Assembly (NCBI GenBank): GCA_024276255.1
Contig: JAJRXO010000526.1
Coordinates: 1 to 6,053 of the forward strand
Direction of reading: 5' to 3'
Source of the DNA: Chloroflexota bacterium
GTDB lineage: Bacteria; Chloroflexota; Anaerolineae; J102
DNA: 6,053 nt
A program made the translations under genes and the position numbers. Each line of letters opens with the position of its first letter. The stretch's first letter is position 1. The notes under the pieces are model-generated. The model saw only the letters and a list, made by a program, of their open reading frames with translations. It did not search any database and had not been told where the DNA came from. This document shows, piece after piece, positions 1 through 6,053 of the stretch.

Positions 1-48
1 ATCATCTGAATCAATTGCCGCATCCTTATCACTCCCACACACGTGCTT
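1..48 (+). other. Leader upstream of hemA, no firm signal
   Basis: This stretch is pyrimidine-rich and lies directly before the hemA start. I see no purine-rich Shine-Dalgarno sequence and no convincing -35/-10 pair. A TGA at 7-9 in frame 1 could end an upstream gene, but too little is present to say. Another frame (starting at base 3) stays open until a TGA at 144-146, so an upstream gene overlapping hemA cannot be excluded. Its translation resembles nothing I recognise. Confidence 0.3.
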
Positions 49-1302
49 ATGCCCTGCAACACCGTAACCTGTTTGAGTTGGACCTATCAAGACACCCCCG
101 TCGAGCAGCGGGCGGTTATTGCCGAAGCTATGCGCCACTTGAGTGAGCGCTATAGCGGCGTCAGCGGTCATGTAACGCTGCTCACCTGTAATCGCTGCGA
201 GTTGTTCATCGACGTTGAACATTATCCCCTGACCGCAGCAAAAATCCTGACCGAGATAAGCGGGCTCACGCAGATCGATCGCCCGCAGTTGGAATCTTGT
301 TGTCATATCTGGCAGGATGAAGACGCCTATTTGCATTTATTGCGCGTGGCCAGCGGCCTGGAGTCAATGGTGCTGGGAGAACCGCAGATATTGGGACAGG
401 TGAGTGCTGCTTTGGAAGAGGCCAATGCCCGGAAGACGGCCGGCCCCCTGCTGCACACCCTGTTCAACGCTGCAATTCGCACCGGCAAGCGCGTGCGCAC
501 CGAAACCGGGATCAGTCGGCATCCCGCCAGCATGAGCTCGGTGGCCATTCACTCCCTGTTGCAGGGCGTTGCTGATCCGCACAAGGTAAATGCTCTCGTG
601 ATCGGCTATGGCGACATGAGCCGTCTGGCGCTCAAGGTGCTGCGCTCGCATGGGGTGCGGGCTATCGGCATTGCCAATCGTCGTATCAGCCGGGCCGCAC
701 CCGCTGCCGAGGAATACGGCTATCGCCTCTGGGATCTCGATCATCTCGCAGAAGCTCTGCAATGGGCGGATGTGGTGTTTACGGCTGCCGCTGCTCCCTC
801 TGCTTTGGTGGGGAAAGAGATGATGCAGCAGGTGATGACGGCCCGCCAGGGGCGTTCCCTGGTTGCTGTCGACATCGCTGTGCCCCAAAACATCGCCCCC
901 GAAGCTGCTCACACACCCGGTTTTCACCTCATTGGCATCGATCATCTGCAGGATTGCGTTGATCGCGGCCTGCGAGCCCGTCAGCAATGCCTGCCCGCAG
1001 CCGAGGCCATCGTCGCCCGGGAGATGGACAACCTGATCGCAGCCATGCATGAACTTGCCATTCGGCCCTTGATTCGCGATCTGTGGCAGAAGGCTGATGC
1101 CATTCGCAATTCCGAACTCGAACGCACCCTGCGCTACATGGGCGATGTGGACGAACAGACCCGCCAACAATTACAATACTTCTCGCAGTCTCTGATCAAC
1201 AAGCTTTTGCATGAGCCCACCATTTGTCTGCGGAAAAAGGCAACAGCCGGTGAAGTCGAACCCTACGCCGAAACCATGCGCGAGCTGTTCGGTCTGGCGT
1301 AG
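49..1302 (+). CDS. hemA: Glutamyl-tRNA reductase
   Basis: This NADPH-dependent cytosolic enzyme reduces glutamyl-tRNA(Glu) to glutamate-1-semialdehyde, the first committed step of C5-route tetrapyrrole synthesis. The protein is 417 residues from ATG 49, a usual family length. An in-frame GTG at 43 adds only two residues, and neither start has a clear ribosome site. The catalytic domain has TCNRCE with the nucleophile Cys47, Arg49 and Glu51, followed by His96 and GLESMVLGEPQILGQV (103 onward). The Rossmann-type NADPH domain begins near VIGYGDMS (184-191) and includes NRR near 210. The C-terminal helical dimerisation domain contains NKLLHEPT (384-391) and ends in RELFGLA. Several signatures are altered: the N-terminal NHxTAPVE-like motif is WTYQDTPVE, the usual GAGEMG is GYGDMS, and the usual PRDI is PQNI (279-282). 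It leads the cluster, with hemC 60 bases downstream. As the family's rate-limiting enzyme it is a likely control point, though no control element is visible. Family assignment is secure; full activity is inferred from the retained catalytic residues. Confidence 0.96.
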   Translation: MPCNTVTCLSWTYQDTPVEQRAVIAEAMRHLSERYSGVSGHVTLLTCNRCELFIDVEHYPLTAAKILTEISGLTQIDRPQLESCCHIWQDEDAYLHLLRVASGLESMVLGEPQILGQVSAALEEANARKTAGPLLHTLFNAAIRTGKRVRTETGISRHPASMSSVAIHSLLQGVADPHKVNALVIGYGDMSRLALKVLRSHGVRAIGIANRRISRAAPAAEEYGYRLWDLDHLAEALQWADVVFTAAAAPSALVGKEMMQQVMTARQGRSLVAVDIAVPQNIAPEAAHTPGFHLIGIDHLQDCVDRGLRARQQCLPAAEAIVAREMDNLIAAMHELAIRPLIRDLWQKADAIRNSELERTLRYMGDVDEQTRQQLQYFSQSLINKLLHEPTICLRKKATAGEVEPYAETMRELFGLA

Positions 1303-1362
1303 AAATAAATGGTCTCCCCGCAAAATCCGCTTCAATCTTCGTTCTAATCATCCTGCCTTACT
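1303..1362 (+). other. hemA-hemC intergenic gap
   Basis: These 60 bases are more AT-rich and pyrimidine-rich than the flanking genes and form the only sizeable gap in the cluster. I see no stable inverted repeat followed by a T run, so no intrinsic terminator is supported. The hexamer TCTAAT at 1343-1348 resembles a -10 element, but no matching -35 lies about 17 bases upstream. If used, it would give an almost leaderless hemC transcript. No Shine-Dalgarno sequence precedes the hemC ATG. Read-through from hemA remains the simplest reading. Confidence 0.4.
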
Positions 1363-2292
1363 ATGAAAACACGTTTAATCATCGGTAGCCGGACTTCGCG
1401 GCTGGCCATGTGGCAAACCAACCACATTATCGATCTGCTTTCACGCGTATGGCCCTCAGTAGAGTGTGAGGTGCGCCCCTTTGTCACGCAGGGCGATAAG
1501 ACCCCGCATGTGGCCCTGCCGGAAATCGGCGGCAAGGGCCTATTCACCCAGGAACTGGAAAACGCTCTACGTCAGGGGGAGATCGATATAGCCATCCATT
1601 CCCTCAAAGATCTGCCGGTAGAAAATGCACCCGGACTCACACTCGGCGCCATGATTGGCCGGGCAGATGTGAGCGACGTACTGGTTGCTCGCAAGGCAAC
1701 AACCCTCGAAAGCCTGCCCAGCGGGGCTGTAATCGGCACCAGCAGTCTGCGACGACAGGCGCAGCTACTGTATTATCGCCCCGATCTGCAGGTGAAATCG
1801 ATTCGCGGCAACGTGGAGACGCGTATTCGCAAGGTCATGGAAGGTCAATACGATGCCGCCATCATGGCCGCGGCCGGACTCATCCGGCTGGGGCTTGCCC
1901 GTTACATCAGTCAGACCCTGCCCCTGGATTTGATGCTGCCGGCACCGGGACAGGGTGTTTTGGCCGTGCAGTGTCGGGCCGATGACGAACAGACCCTCGA
2001 CCTGCTGCACGGAATTCATCAACCCGATGTCGCGGCTTCAGCCATTGCTGAACGCGCTTTCCTGCACGCACTGGATGCCGGATGTTCCACCCCCGTAGCG
2101 GCCTTTGCCCCCCCGCCCACCTCCCGTCTCTATCTCACGGCCCTGGTTGCTGCCCCCGATGGCAGCAAGATACTGCGTCTGGAAGGCGGGGGCCAGTATC
2201 CACAAATGGTAGGCCAGAAACTGGCGGCCCAGGCGCTGGCTGAAGGTGCGAAGGAAATACTGAACCATGCCTTCGATACCATTGGCCGGTAA
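1363..2292 (+). CDS. hemC: Hydroxymethylbilane synthase (porphobilinogen deaminase)
   Basis: This cytosolic enzyme joins four porphobilinogen molecules head to tail into the linear tetrapyrrole hydroxymethylbilane, using a covalently bound dipyrromethane cofactor. The protein is 309 residues, a normal length. Domain 1 opens with IGSRTSRLAMWQT (7-19), corresponding to the family's IGTRxSxLAxxQ. GGKGLF carries Lys58, and HSLKDLP (79-85) carries the catalytic Asp83. GTSSLRR (125-131) and RGNVETR (148-154) supply the arginines that hold substrate and cofactor carboxylates. APGQGVLAV (194-202) follows. In domain 3, Cys241 in DAGCSTPVAAFA is the cofactor attachment residue; the family more often reads GGCQxP. 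All key residues I would expect are present. The ATG at 1363 begins directly with the first conserved strand, which supports the start although no ribosome site is seen. The 3' end overlaps hemD by 26 bases. Confidence 0.97.
   Translation: MKTRLIIGSRTSRLAMWQTNHIIDLLSRVWPSVECEVRPFVTQGDKTPHVALPEIGGKGLFTQELENALRQGEIDIAIHSLKDLPVENAPGLTLGAMIGRADVSDVLVARKATTLESLPSGAVIGTSSLRRQAQLLYYRPDLQVKSIRGNVETRIRKVMEGQYDAAIMAAAGLIRLGLARYISQTLPLDLMLPAPGQGVLAVQCRADDEQTLDLLHGIHQPDVAASAIAERAFLHALDAGCSTPVAAFAPPPTSRLYLTALVAAPDGSKILRLEGGGQYPQMVGQKLAAQALAEGAKEILNHAFDTIGR
2251..2255 (+). promoter_or_regulatory. Possible ribosome binding site for hemD
   Basis: AAGGA lies within the hemC 3' end, with 11 bases between it and the hemD ATG at 2267. 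That spacing is slightly long, so this is a weak candidate. Coupling to hemC translation through the 26-base overlap may matter more. Confidence 0.35.
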
Positions 2293-3034
2293 ACGTGTTG
2301 TCGTCACCCGCAGCGTCGAGCAGGCGCAGGCCACTGTCTCATTGCTCACCGGGCTCGGGGCCGAGGTGATCCTATTTCCTACCATTGCCTTTCAGCTTCT
2401 GCACTGCGATGATGTCAAGCAGGCATTGGCCCGGCTTAACAACTACGACTGGCTGATCTTCAGCAGCGCCAATGCCGTGCGTTTCTTTTGTCGATTGCGC
2501 CACCAATACGCACCCTACACTCCGCTGCCCCGTGTGGCCGCTGTAGGTCAGGTCACGGCGGATCTGGCTACCGAATATGGTATTCCTGTGGACTTTGTGC
2601 CCACAGAATTCACTGGCGAAGCCCTTGCCCGGGAGCTGGGCAATGTCCAGGGACAGCACATCCTCCTCCCCCGTTCCCGTATCGGCCGCCAGCAGATCAC
2701 CGCCCTATTGCGGGCCCAGGGCGCCCTTGTCGACGACATCGCCATCTACGATACCGTTTTACCACAACCCGACCCCGAAGCCATGAAGGCGCTGGCGTCG
2801 GGTTTCGATATCGTCCTCTTTGCCAGCCCCAGCAGTGTACGTAACTTTTTGCAGTTGACTGCCGATCAGCCAGAACTGCGCCAGCATCTGCAACACGCCC
2901 TGATTGCCAGTATCGGGCCCGTGACCGCCCGCGCCTGCACCGAAGCAGGTCTTTCCGTCCACATCTGCCCTACATCTTACACCCTTACCGATCTGATTCA
3001 AGCCATGATTCAGCACTTCAACCAACCCTCCTGA
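2267..3034 (+). CDS. hemD: Uroporphyrinogen-III synthase
   Basis: This enzyme cyclises hydroxymethylbilane and inverts ring D to give uroporphyrinogen III. The protein is 255 residues, typical of the family, which is poorly conserved in sequence. The two-lobed HemD fold is indicated by GKRVVVTR (8-15) and GAEVILFPTI (31-40) at the N-terminus. YDWLIFSSANAVRFF (60-74) matches the family's YDWLIFTSxNGVxxF pattern. VAAVGQVTAD (90-99) and a TGEAL segment near 116-120 follow. The second lobe has GQHILLPRSRIGRQ, and Tyr161 in IAIYDTV lies where family members have the tyrosine implicated in catalysis. IASIGPVTARACTEAGL (213-229) and YTLTDLIQAM close the domain. The start at ATG 2267 places the first strand at the expected distance from the N-terminus and gives a 26-base overlap with hemC in a different frame. 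Location directly after hemC and two bases before hemB strongly supports the assignment. Confidence 0.94.
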   Translation: MPSIPLAGKRVVVTRSVEQAQATVSLLTGLGAEVILFPTIAFQLLHCDDVKQALARLNNYDWLIFSSANAVRFFCRLRHQYAPYTPLPRVAAVGQVTADLATEYGIPVDFVPTEFTGEALARELGNVQGQHILLPRSRIGRQQITALLRAQGALVDDIAIYDTVLPQPDPEAMKALASGFDIVLFASPSSVRNFLQLTADQPELRQHLQHALIASIGPVTARACTEAGLSVHICPTSYTLTDLIQAMIQHFNQPS

Positions 3035-3036
3035 AG

Positions 3037-4038
3037 ATGAGCGCCTTTATGACCCTTTTTCCCAATCATCGCCCCCGGCGCCTGCGGCGTACAGCCGCCT
3101 TACGGCGCATGGTACGCGAGACCCATCTCAACCCAACCGACTTCATCTATCCCCTGTTTGTGCAGCACGGCCACGGCGTGCGACAGCCCATCGTTTCCAT
3201 GCCCGGCCAGTACCGCTATTCGGTCGATCAACTGCCTGCTGTGGCCCGCGAGGTCCTGGTCCTGAACATCCCCGCCGTCATCCTCTTTGGCATTCCTGCC
3301 CATAAAGACCCTGTGGGCGAGGAAAACTTCGCCGATGACGGCATCGTTCAACAGGCGGTGCGTGTCCTCAAAGATGCAGCGCCGGAGCTGGTTGTCATCA
3401 CCGACGTCTGTCTGTGCGAATACACCGATCATGGCCACTGTGGCCTGTTGGATGAAGATGGCACGATCCTCAACGATCCCACGCTCACCGTGCTGTCCCG
3501 CACGGCCGTCTCCCATGCCCGCGCCGGCGCCGACATCGTGGCCCCCAGCGGTATGATGGATGGCATGGTACAGGCAATCCGCAGCGGGCTTGACGCGGCC
3601 GGCTATCAGCACATCCCCATTATGTCCTATGCCGTCAAATATGCCTCGGCTTATTACGGGCCATTTCGTGATGCCGCCGAGGGCGCGCCGCGCTTCGGCG
3701 ACCGCAAATCACACCAGATGGATCCAGCCAATGTGCGCGAGGCCCTGCGGGAAGCCGCCCTCGATGTGGCCGAAGGTGCTGATTTCCTCATGGTCAAACC
3801 GGCCCTGGCATATCTGGATGTAATTGCAGCGGTGCGGGCAGCTTATCCTCAGCTACCATTGGCAGCTTACAATGTGAGCGGCGAATACGCCATGATCAAG
3901 GCCGCGGCCGCTCATGGCTGGCTGGATGAGAAAAGAGTGGTGTTGGAAACATTGCTGGGCATCAAGCGCGCCGGCGCCGACCTCATCCTCACCTATCACG
4001 CGCTGGATGCAGCCCGTTGGCTGCAGGAGGTCGCATGA
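3037..4038 (+). CDS. hemB: Porphobilinogen synthase (delta-aminolevulinic acid dehydratase), zinc type
   Basis: This enzyme condenses two 5-aminolevulinate molecules asymmetrically into porphobilinogen, normally as a cytosolic homo-octamer. The protein is 333 residues, the usual length. The N-terminal arm motif RPRRLRRTAALRRMVRET (12-29) is followed by FIYPLFV (36-42). The segment DVCLCEYTDHGHC carries Cys125, Cys127 and Cys135, the three cysteines of the catalytic zinc site, so this is not the aspartate-rich magnesium-type form. Both Schiff-base lysines are seen: Lys201 in MSYAVKYASAYYGPFRDA and Lys254 in FLMVKPALAYLD. The C-terminus has YNVSGEYAMIKAA and ILTYHA, both family hallmarks. The start is ATG 3037, two bases after hemD. 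A second in-frame ATG at 3049 would remove only four residues and cannot be excluded, since neither has a strong ribosome site. The last bases overlap the hemE start. Confidence 0.98.
   Translation: MSAFMTLFPNHRPRRLRRTAALRRMVRETHLNPTDFIYPLFVQHGHGVRQPIVSMPGQYRYSVDQLPAVAREVLVLNIPAVILFGIPAHKDPVGEENFADDGIVQQAVRVLKDAAPELVVITDVCLCEYTDHGHCGLLDEDGTILNDPTLTVLSRTAVSHARAGADIVAPSGMMDGMVQAIRSGLDAAGYQHIPIMSYAVKYASAYYGPFRDAAEGAPRFGDRKSHQMDPANVREALREAALDVAEGADFLMVKPALAYLDVIAAVRAAYPQLPLAAYNVSGEYAMIKAAAAHGWLDEKRVVLETLLGIKRAGADLILTYHALDAARWLQEVA
4025..4030 (+). promoter_or_regulatory. Strong Shine-Dalgarno sequence for hemE
   Basis: A perfect AGGAGG sits inside the hemB 3' end, with four bases before the hemE ATG at 4035. 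It decides the hemE start over the in-frame TTG at 4017, which lies upstream of it. It is the only consensus-quality ribosome site I see before any gene in the window. Confidence 0.85.
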
Positions 4039-5135
4039 GCTCAGAAGCAAGCAAGAATGGCGGTAGCGCCGAAAGCGCTGTCAGCTCTCCCCCCCTGCAA
4101 CCTACGCCCTTCCTGTTGGCCTGCCAACAACAGCCGGCCCCCCACACCCCCATCTGGCTTATGCGTCAGGCCGGGCGTTTCATGCATGAATACCGGGCCA
4201 TCCGCGCCCAACACAGCATGCTGGAGATGATCACCACGCCCGAACTGGCTGCCGAAGTGACCCTGCAGCCCGTGAACGCTTTTGGCATGGACGCGGCCAT
4301 CATCTTCGCCGACATCCTGCCGCCCCTGATCGGTATGGGCCTGCATCTTGACTTTGTGCCCGGCAAGGGCCCGCAGTTCGATAATCCTTTGCGTAGCCCG
4401 CAGGACATCGACCGCCTGGCTGTGCCGCCTGCCGAGGAGACCGTCCTCAACAACACGCTGGAAGCCATCCGCATGGTGACTGCGGAGCTGACGCCCCGCG
4501 GCATTCCCCTGATCGGATTTGCCGGTGCCCCCTTTACGCTGGCCAGCTACGCAATCGAAGGCGGCGGAAGCAAAAGCTACGCCCGCTGCAAGGCGTTGAT
4601 GTACAGCGAACCCACAGCCTGGAAGCACCTGATGCAAAAACTGGTCACCGTGCAGGCCGATTACCTGATCAAACAGGCGAGGGCCGGAGCATCTGCCCTG
4701 CAGGTCTTTGATTCATGGGCGGGCAGCGCCCTGGGCCAGCAGGATTACAACCGCTACGTACGTCCCCACAACAGCGAGCTCTTCCAGCGCCTGCAAGCGG
4801 CTGGTGTGCCGGTCATTAACTTCAGCGCTGGTACCGCCCCATACATCGCCGATGTGGCTGCCTGCGGCGGTGATGTGATCGGCGTGGATTGGCGTATGCC
4901 GCTCGACTGGTTCCGGGCGCGCATCGGTGATGATCGCGCCATTCAGGGCAATCTCGATCCCATCGCTTTGCTGGCTCCCTGGCCCGAACTGCGGGCTCGA
5001 ATAGATGACGTGCTCGATCGGGCCGCCGGTCAACCGGGCCACATCTTCAACCTGGGACATGGCATCGTGCCCACCACCCCGCGCGACAACGTGCGCCGTC
5101 TCGTGGACTACGTACACGAGCGCACCGCGGTTTGA
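4035..5135 (+). CDS. hemE: Uroporphyrinogen decarboxylase
   Basis: This cytosolic, cofactor-free enzyme removes the carboxyls of the four acetate side chains of uroporphyrinogen III, giving coproporphyrinogen III. The protein is 366 residues from ATG 4035. PIWLMRQAGRFMHEYR (39-54) is the first family signature; Arg44 and Arg48 bind substrate carboxylates. AAIIFADIL (87-95) carries the central catalytic Asp93. GFAGAPFTLASYAIEGGGSK (161-180) is the second signature and includes Tyr172. FDSWAG holds Ser227, GNLDP is at 305-309, and HIFNLGHGIVPTTP contains His342. All residues matched by family knowledge are present. FMHEYR replaces the common YLPEYR. The first 25 or so residues are a Ser/Ala/Pro-rich tail before the conserved fold and are probably disordered. 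The start is fixed by the AGGAGG at 4025-4030 and by the ATGA overlap with the hemB stop, implying translational coupling. Confidence 0.97.
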   Translation: MSSEASKNGGSAESAVSSPPLQPTPFLLACQQQPAPHTPIWLMRQAGRFMHEYRAIRAQHSMLEMITTPELAAEVTLQPVNAFGMDAAIIFADILPPLIGMGLHLDFVPGKGPQFDNPLRSPQDIDRLAVPPAEETVLNNTLEAIRMVTAELTPRGIPLIGFAGAPFTLASYAIEGGGSKSYARCKALMYSEPTAWKHLMQKLVTVQADYLIKQARAGASALQVFDSWAGSALGQQDYNRYVRPHNSELFQRLQAAGVPVINFSAGTAPYIADVAACGGDVIGVDWRMPLDWFRARIGDDRAIQGNLDPIALLAPWPELRARIDDVLDRAAGQPGHIFNLGHGIVPTTPRDNVRRLVDYVHERTAV

Positions 5136-5139
5136 TACC

Positions 5140-6053
5140 ATGGCAGTTGCTCCCATCGGCGTGCTCTTCATGGCCTACGGCGGTCCGGACAGCCCGGAAG
5201 ACATTCCCGGATATCTGGCCTATGTGCGTGCCGGTCGTCCCGTCCCCCGCGGTATGGCGGCGGCCATCCGCAGAAATTACGAACAGATTGGTGGCAGCTC
5301 GCCCTTGCTTGCTCGCAGCCGTGAACAGGTGCAGGCCGTGGCTGCCCGTCTCGATGCAAAGCGCTTCCGCTGCTACCTGGGCATGCGCCACTGGGCGCCG
5401 TGGATCGAAGACGTGATCCGGGAAATGGTCAGCGATGGCATCACCCGCGGCGTGGCCGTGCCCCTCACCCCGCACTACAGTCGGCTCAGCGTGGCCCGCT
5501 ACCATGCTCAGATCCGGGAGGGGCTGGCAGAAAGTCGGGGTCACATCGACTTTCGCCTGGTCGAGAGCTATCACGATGCCCCGGGCTTCATCGCCGCCCT
5601 GGCCCGGCGCCTCACCACGGGACTGCAACGCTGGCCCGCGGATATGCGAGGCCGGGTGCATGTGCTGTTCAGCGCCCACAGCCTGCCTGCACGCATCATT
5701 GCTGCGGGTGATCCGTACGATCGGCAGGTGCACGAAACCGCCCGCATGGTGGCCGAGCATGCCGGATTATCGCCCGATCAATGGTCGTTCAGTTATCAGT
5801 CGGCCGGGCGTAGCCCCGAGCCCTGGCTGGGACCCCAGCTGGGTGATCATTTGCGTGAACTGGCCAGACAGGGCATCCGCGACGTGCTCAGCATTCCCAT
5901 CGGCTTTGTCTCCGATCACGTGGAGATCCTGTTCGACATCGACATTCAGGCGCAGGACATTGCTCGTTCCCTGGGCATGCGCCTGGAGCGGCCCCCGGCC
6001 CTGAACAACGATCCGCAGTTCATCGCCACCCTTGTCGACCTTGTGCAGCAGCA
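5140..6053 (+). CDS. hemH: Ferrochelatase, coproporphyrin-type motif, 3' end cut by the window
   Basis: This enzyme inserts ferrous iron into a porphyrin near the end of heme synthesis. The frame is open from ATG 5140 through the window edge, giving 304 residues and no stop. Related Bacillus-type enzymes are about 310 residues, so little should be missing. The N-terminus has VLFMAYGGPDSPEDI (8-22), with Tyr13 in the MAYGxP motif typical of coproporphyrin ferrochelatase (CpfC). YEQIGGSSPLL (47-57), LGMRHWAPWIEDVI and PLTPHYSRLSV (108-118) follow. The catalytic His180 is in FSAHSLP, GDPYDRQ is near 190, and PWLGPQLGD follows at 228-236. PIGFVSDHVEILFDID (253-268) holds the catalytic Glu262. Only one cysteine is visible (Cys78), so I see no [2Fe-2S] cluster ligands, though the extreme C-terminus is absent. 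It starts four bases after hemE with no clear ribosome site, which suggests coupled reinitiation. Ferrochelatase identity is firm; coproporphyrin versus protoporphyrin substrate is inference. Confidence 0.95.
   Translation, partial: MAVAPIGVLFMAYGGPDSPEDIPGYLAYVRAGRPVPRGMAAAIRRNYEQIGGSSPLLARSREQVQAVAARLDAKRFRCYLGMRHWAPWIEDVIREMVSDGITRGVAVPLTPHYSRLSVARYHAQIREGLAESRGHIDFRLVESYHDAPGFIAALARRLTTGLQRWPADMRGRVHVLFSAHSLPARIIAAGDPYDRQVHETARMVAEHAGLSPDQWSFSYQSAGRSPEPWLGPQLGDHLRELARQGIRDVLSIPIGFVSDHVEILFDIDIQAQDIARSLGMRLERPPALNNDPQFIATLVDLVQQ

Noticed and set aside
3..146. Open frame entering from the left edge and ending at TGA 144-146, a possible upstream gene tail overlapping hemA.
   Set aside because: The 47-residue translation resembles nothing I know, and an overlap of nearly 100 bases with hemA would be unusual. 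There is not enough sequence to support a gene.
364..1170. Long open frame (268 codons) on the - strand opposite hemA.
   Set aside because: It is an antisense shadow of a well-supported gene. Its translation shows no recognisable domain and has the composition expected from complementing GC-rich codons.
3896..3915. GC-rich palindrome around GGCCGCGGCC.
   Set aside because: It encodes the conserved Ala-rich segment of HemB (IKAAAAHGW), so codon composition explains it. No T run follows.
4017..4034. In-frame TTG start giving a HemE six residues longer.
   Set aside because: The AGGAGG at 4025-4030 lies downstream of this TTG and points to ATG 4035, which also forms the typical ATGA junction with hemB.
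4041..4637. Open frame of 198 codons on the - strand opposite hemE.
   Set aside because: It lies wholly within hemE, has no recognisable domain and no supporting start signal.
5047..5760. Open frame of 237 codons on the - strand opposite the hemE end and hemH.
   Set aside because: The + strand frame here gives a clear ferrochelatase with both catalytic residues. The antisense translation is Gly/Ala/His-rich and unfamiliar.
5435..6004. Alternative + strand open frame of 189 codons inside hemH.
   Set aside because: It is an out-of-frame shadow. The hemH frame is open throughout and carries all family motifs.

Overview
The window is a tightly packed run of six genes, all on the + strand, that encode most of a bacterial heme biosynthesis pathway in the order hemA-hemC-hemD-hemB-hemE-hemH. 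It contains no RNA gene, mobile element, CRISPR array, long repeat or unexplained long gap. The final gene runs off the right edge.

Layout: positions 1-48 are a short leader. Positions 49-1302 encode glutamyl-tRNA reductase (HemA). A 60-base gap follows, the only intergenic space of any size between these genes. Positions 1363-2292 encode hydroxymethylbilane synthase (HemC), 2267-3034 uroporphyrinogen-III synthase (HemD, overlapping hemC by 26 bases), 3037-4038 porphobilinogen synthase (HemB), 4035-5135 uroporphyrinogen decarboxylase (HemE, overlapping hemB as ATGA) and 5140-6053+ ferrochelatase (HemH/CpfC type, incomplete at its 3' end). From hemC onward the genes overlap or lie within 4 bases of each other, so they are very probably co-transcribed and translationally coupled.

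Pathway: HemA reduces glutamyl-tRNA to glutamate-1-semialdehyde. An aminotransferase (HemL, not in this window) would make 5-aminolevulinate. HemB condenses two of these to porphobilinogen, HemC polymerises four porphobilinogens to hydroxymethylbilane, HemD closes the ring to uroporphyrinogen III, and HemE decarboxylates it to coproporphyrinogen III. HemH inserts iron at the end. The oxidation steps between HemE and HemH, and HemL, must be encoded elsewhere, possibly just downstream. HemH has the MAYGxP tyrosine motif of coproporphyrin ferrochelatases, which hints that iron may be inserted into coproporphyrin rather than protoporphyrin.

Organism: a bacterium using the C5 (glutamate) route, with moderately high GC (about 60% by eye). 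Most starts here lack a clear Shine-Dalgarno sequence. The ferrochelatase N-terminus (MAYGGPDSPEDI...) reminds me of Chloroflexota sequences, but that assignment is tentative. The window is mainly conserved core metabolism. The points worth a second look are a HemA with several altered signature motifs, the ferrochelatase type, and the translation-start signals. I did not find evidence for an undescribed system.
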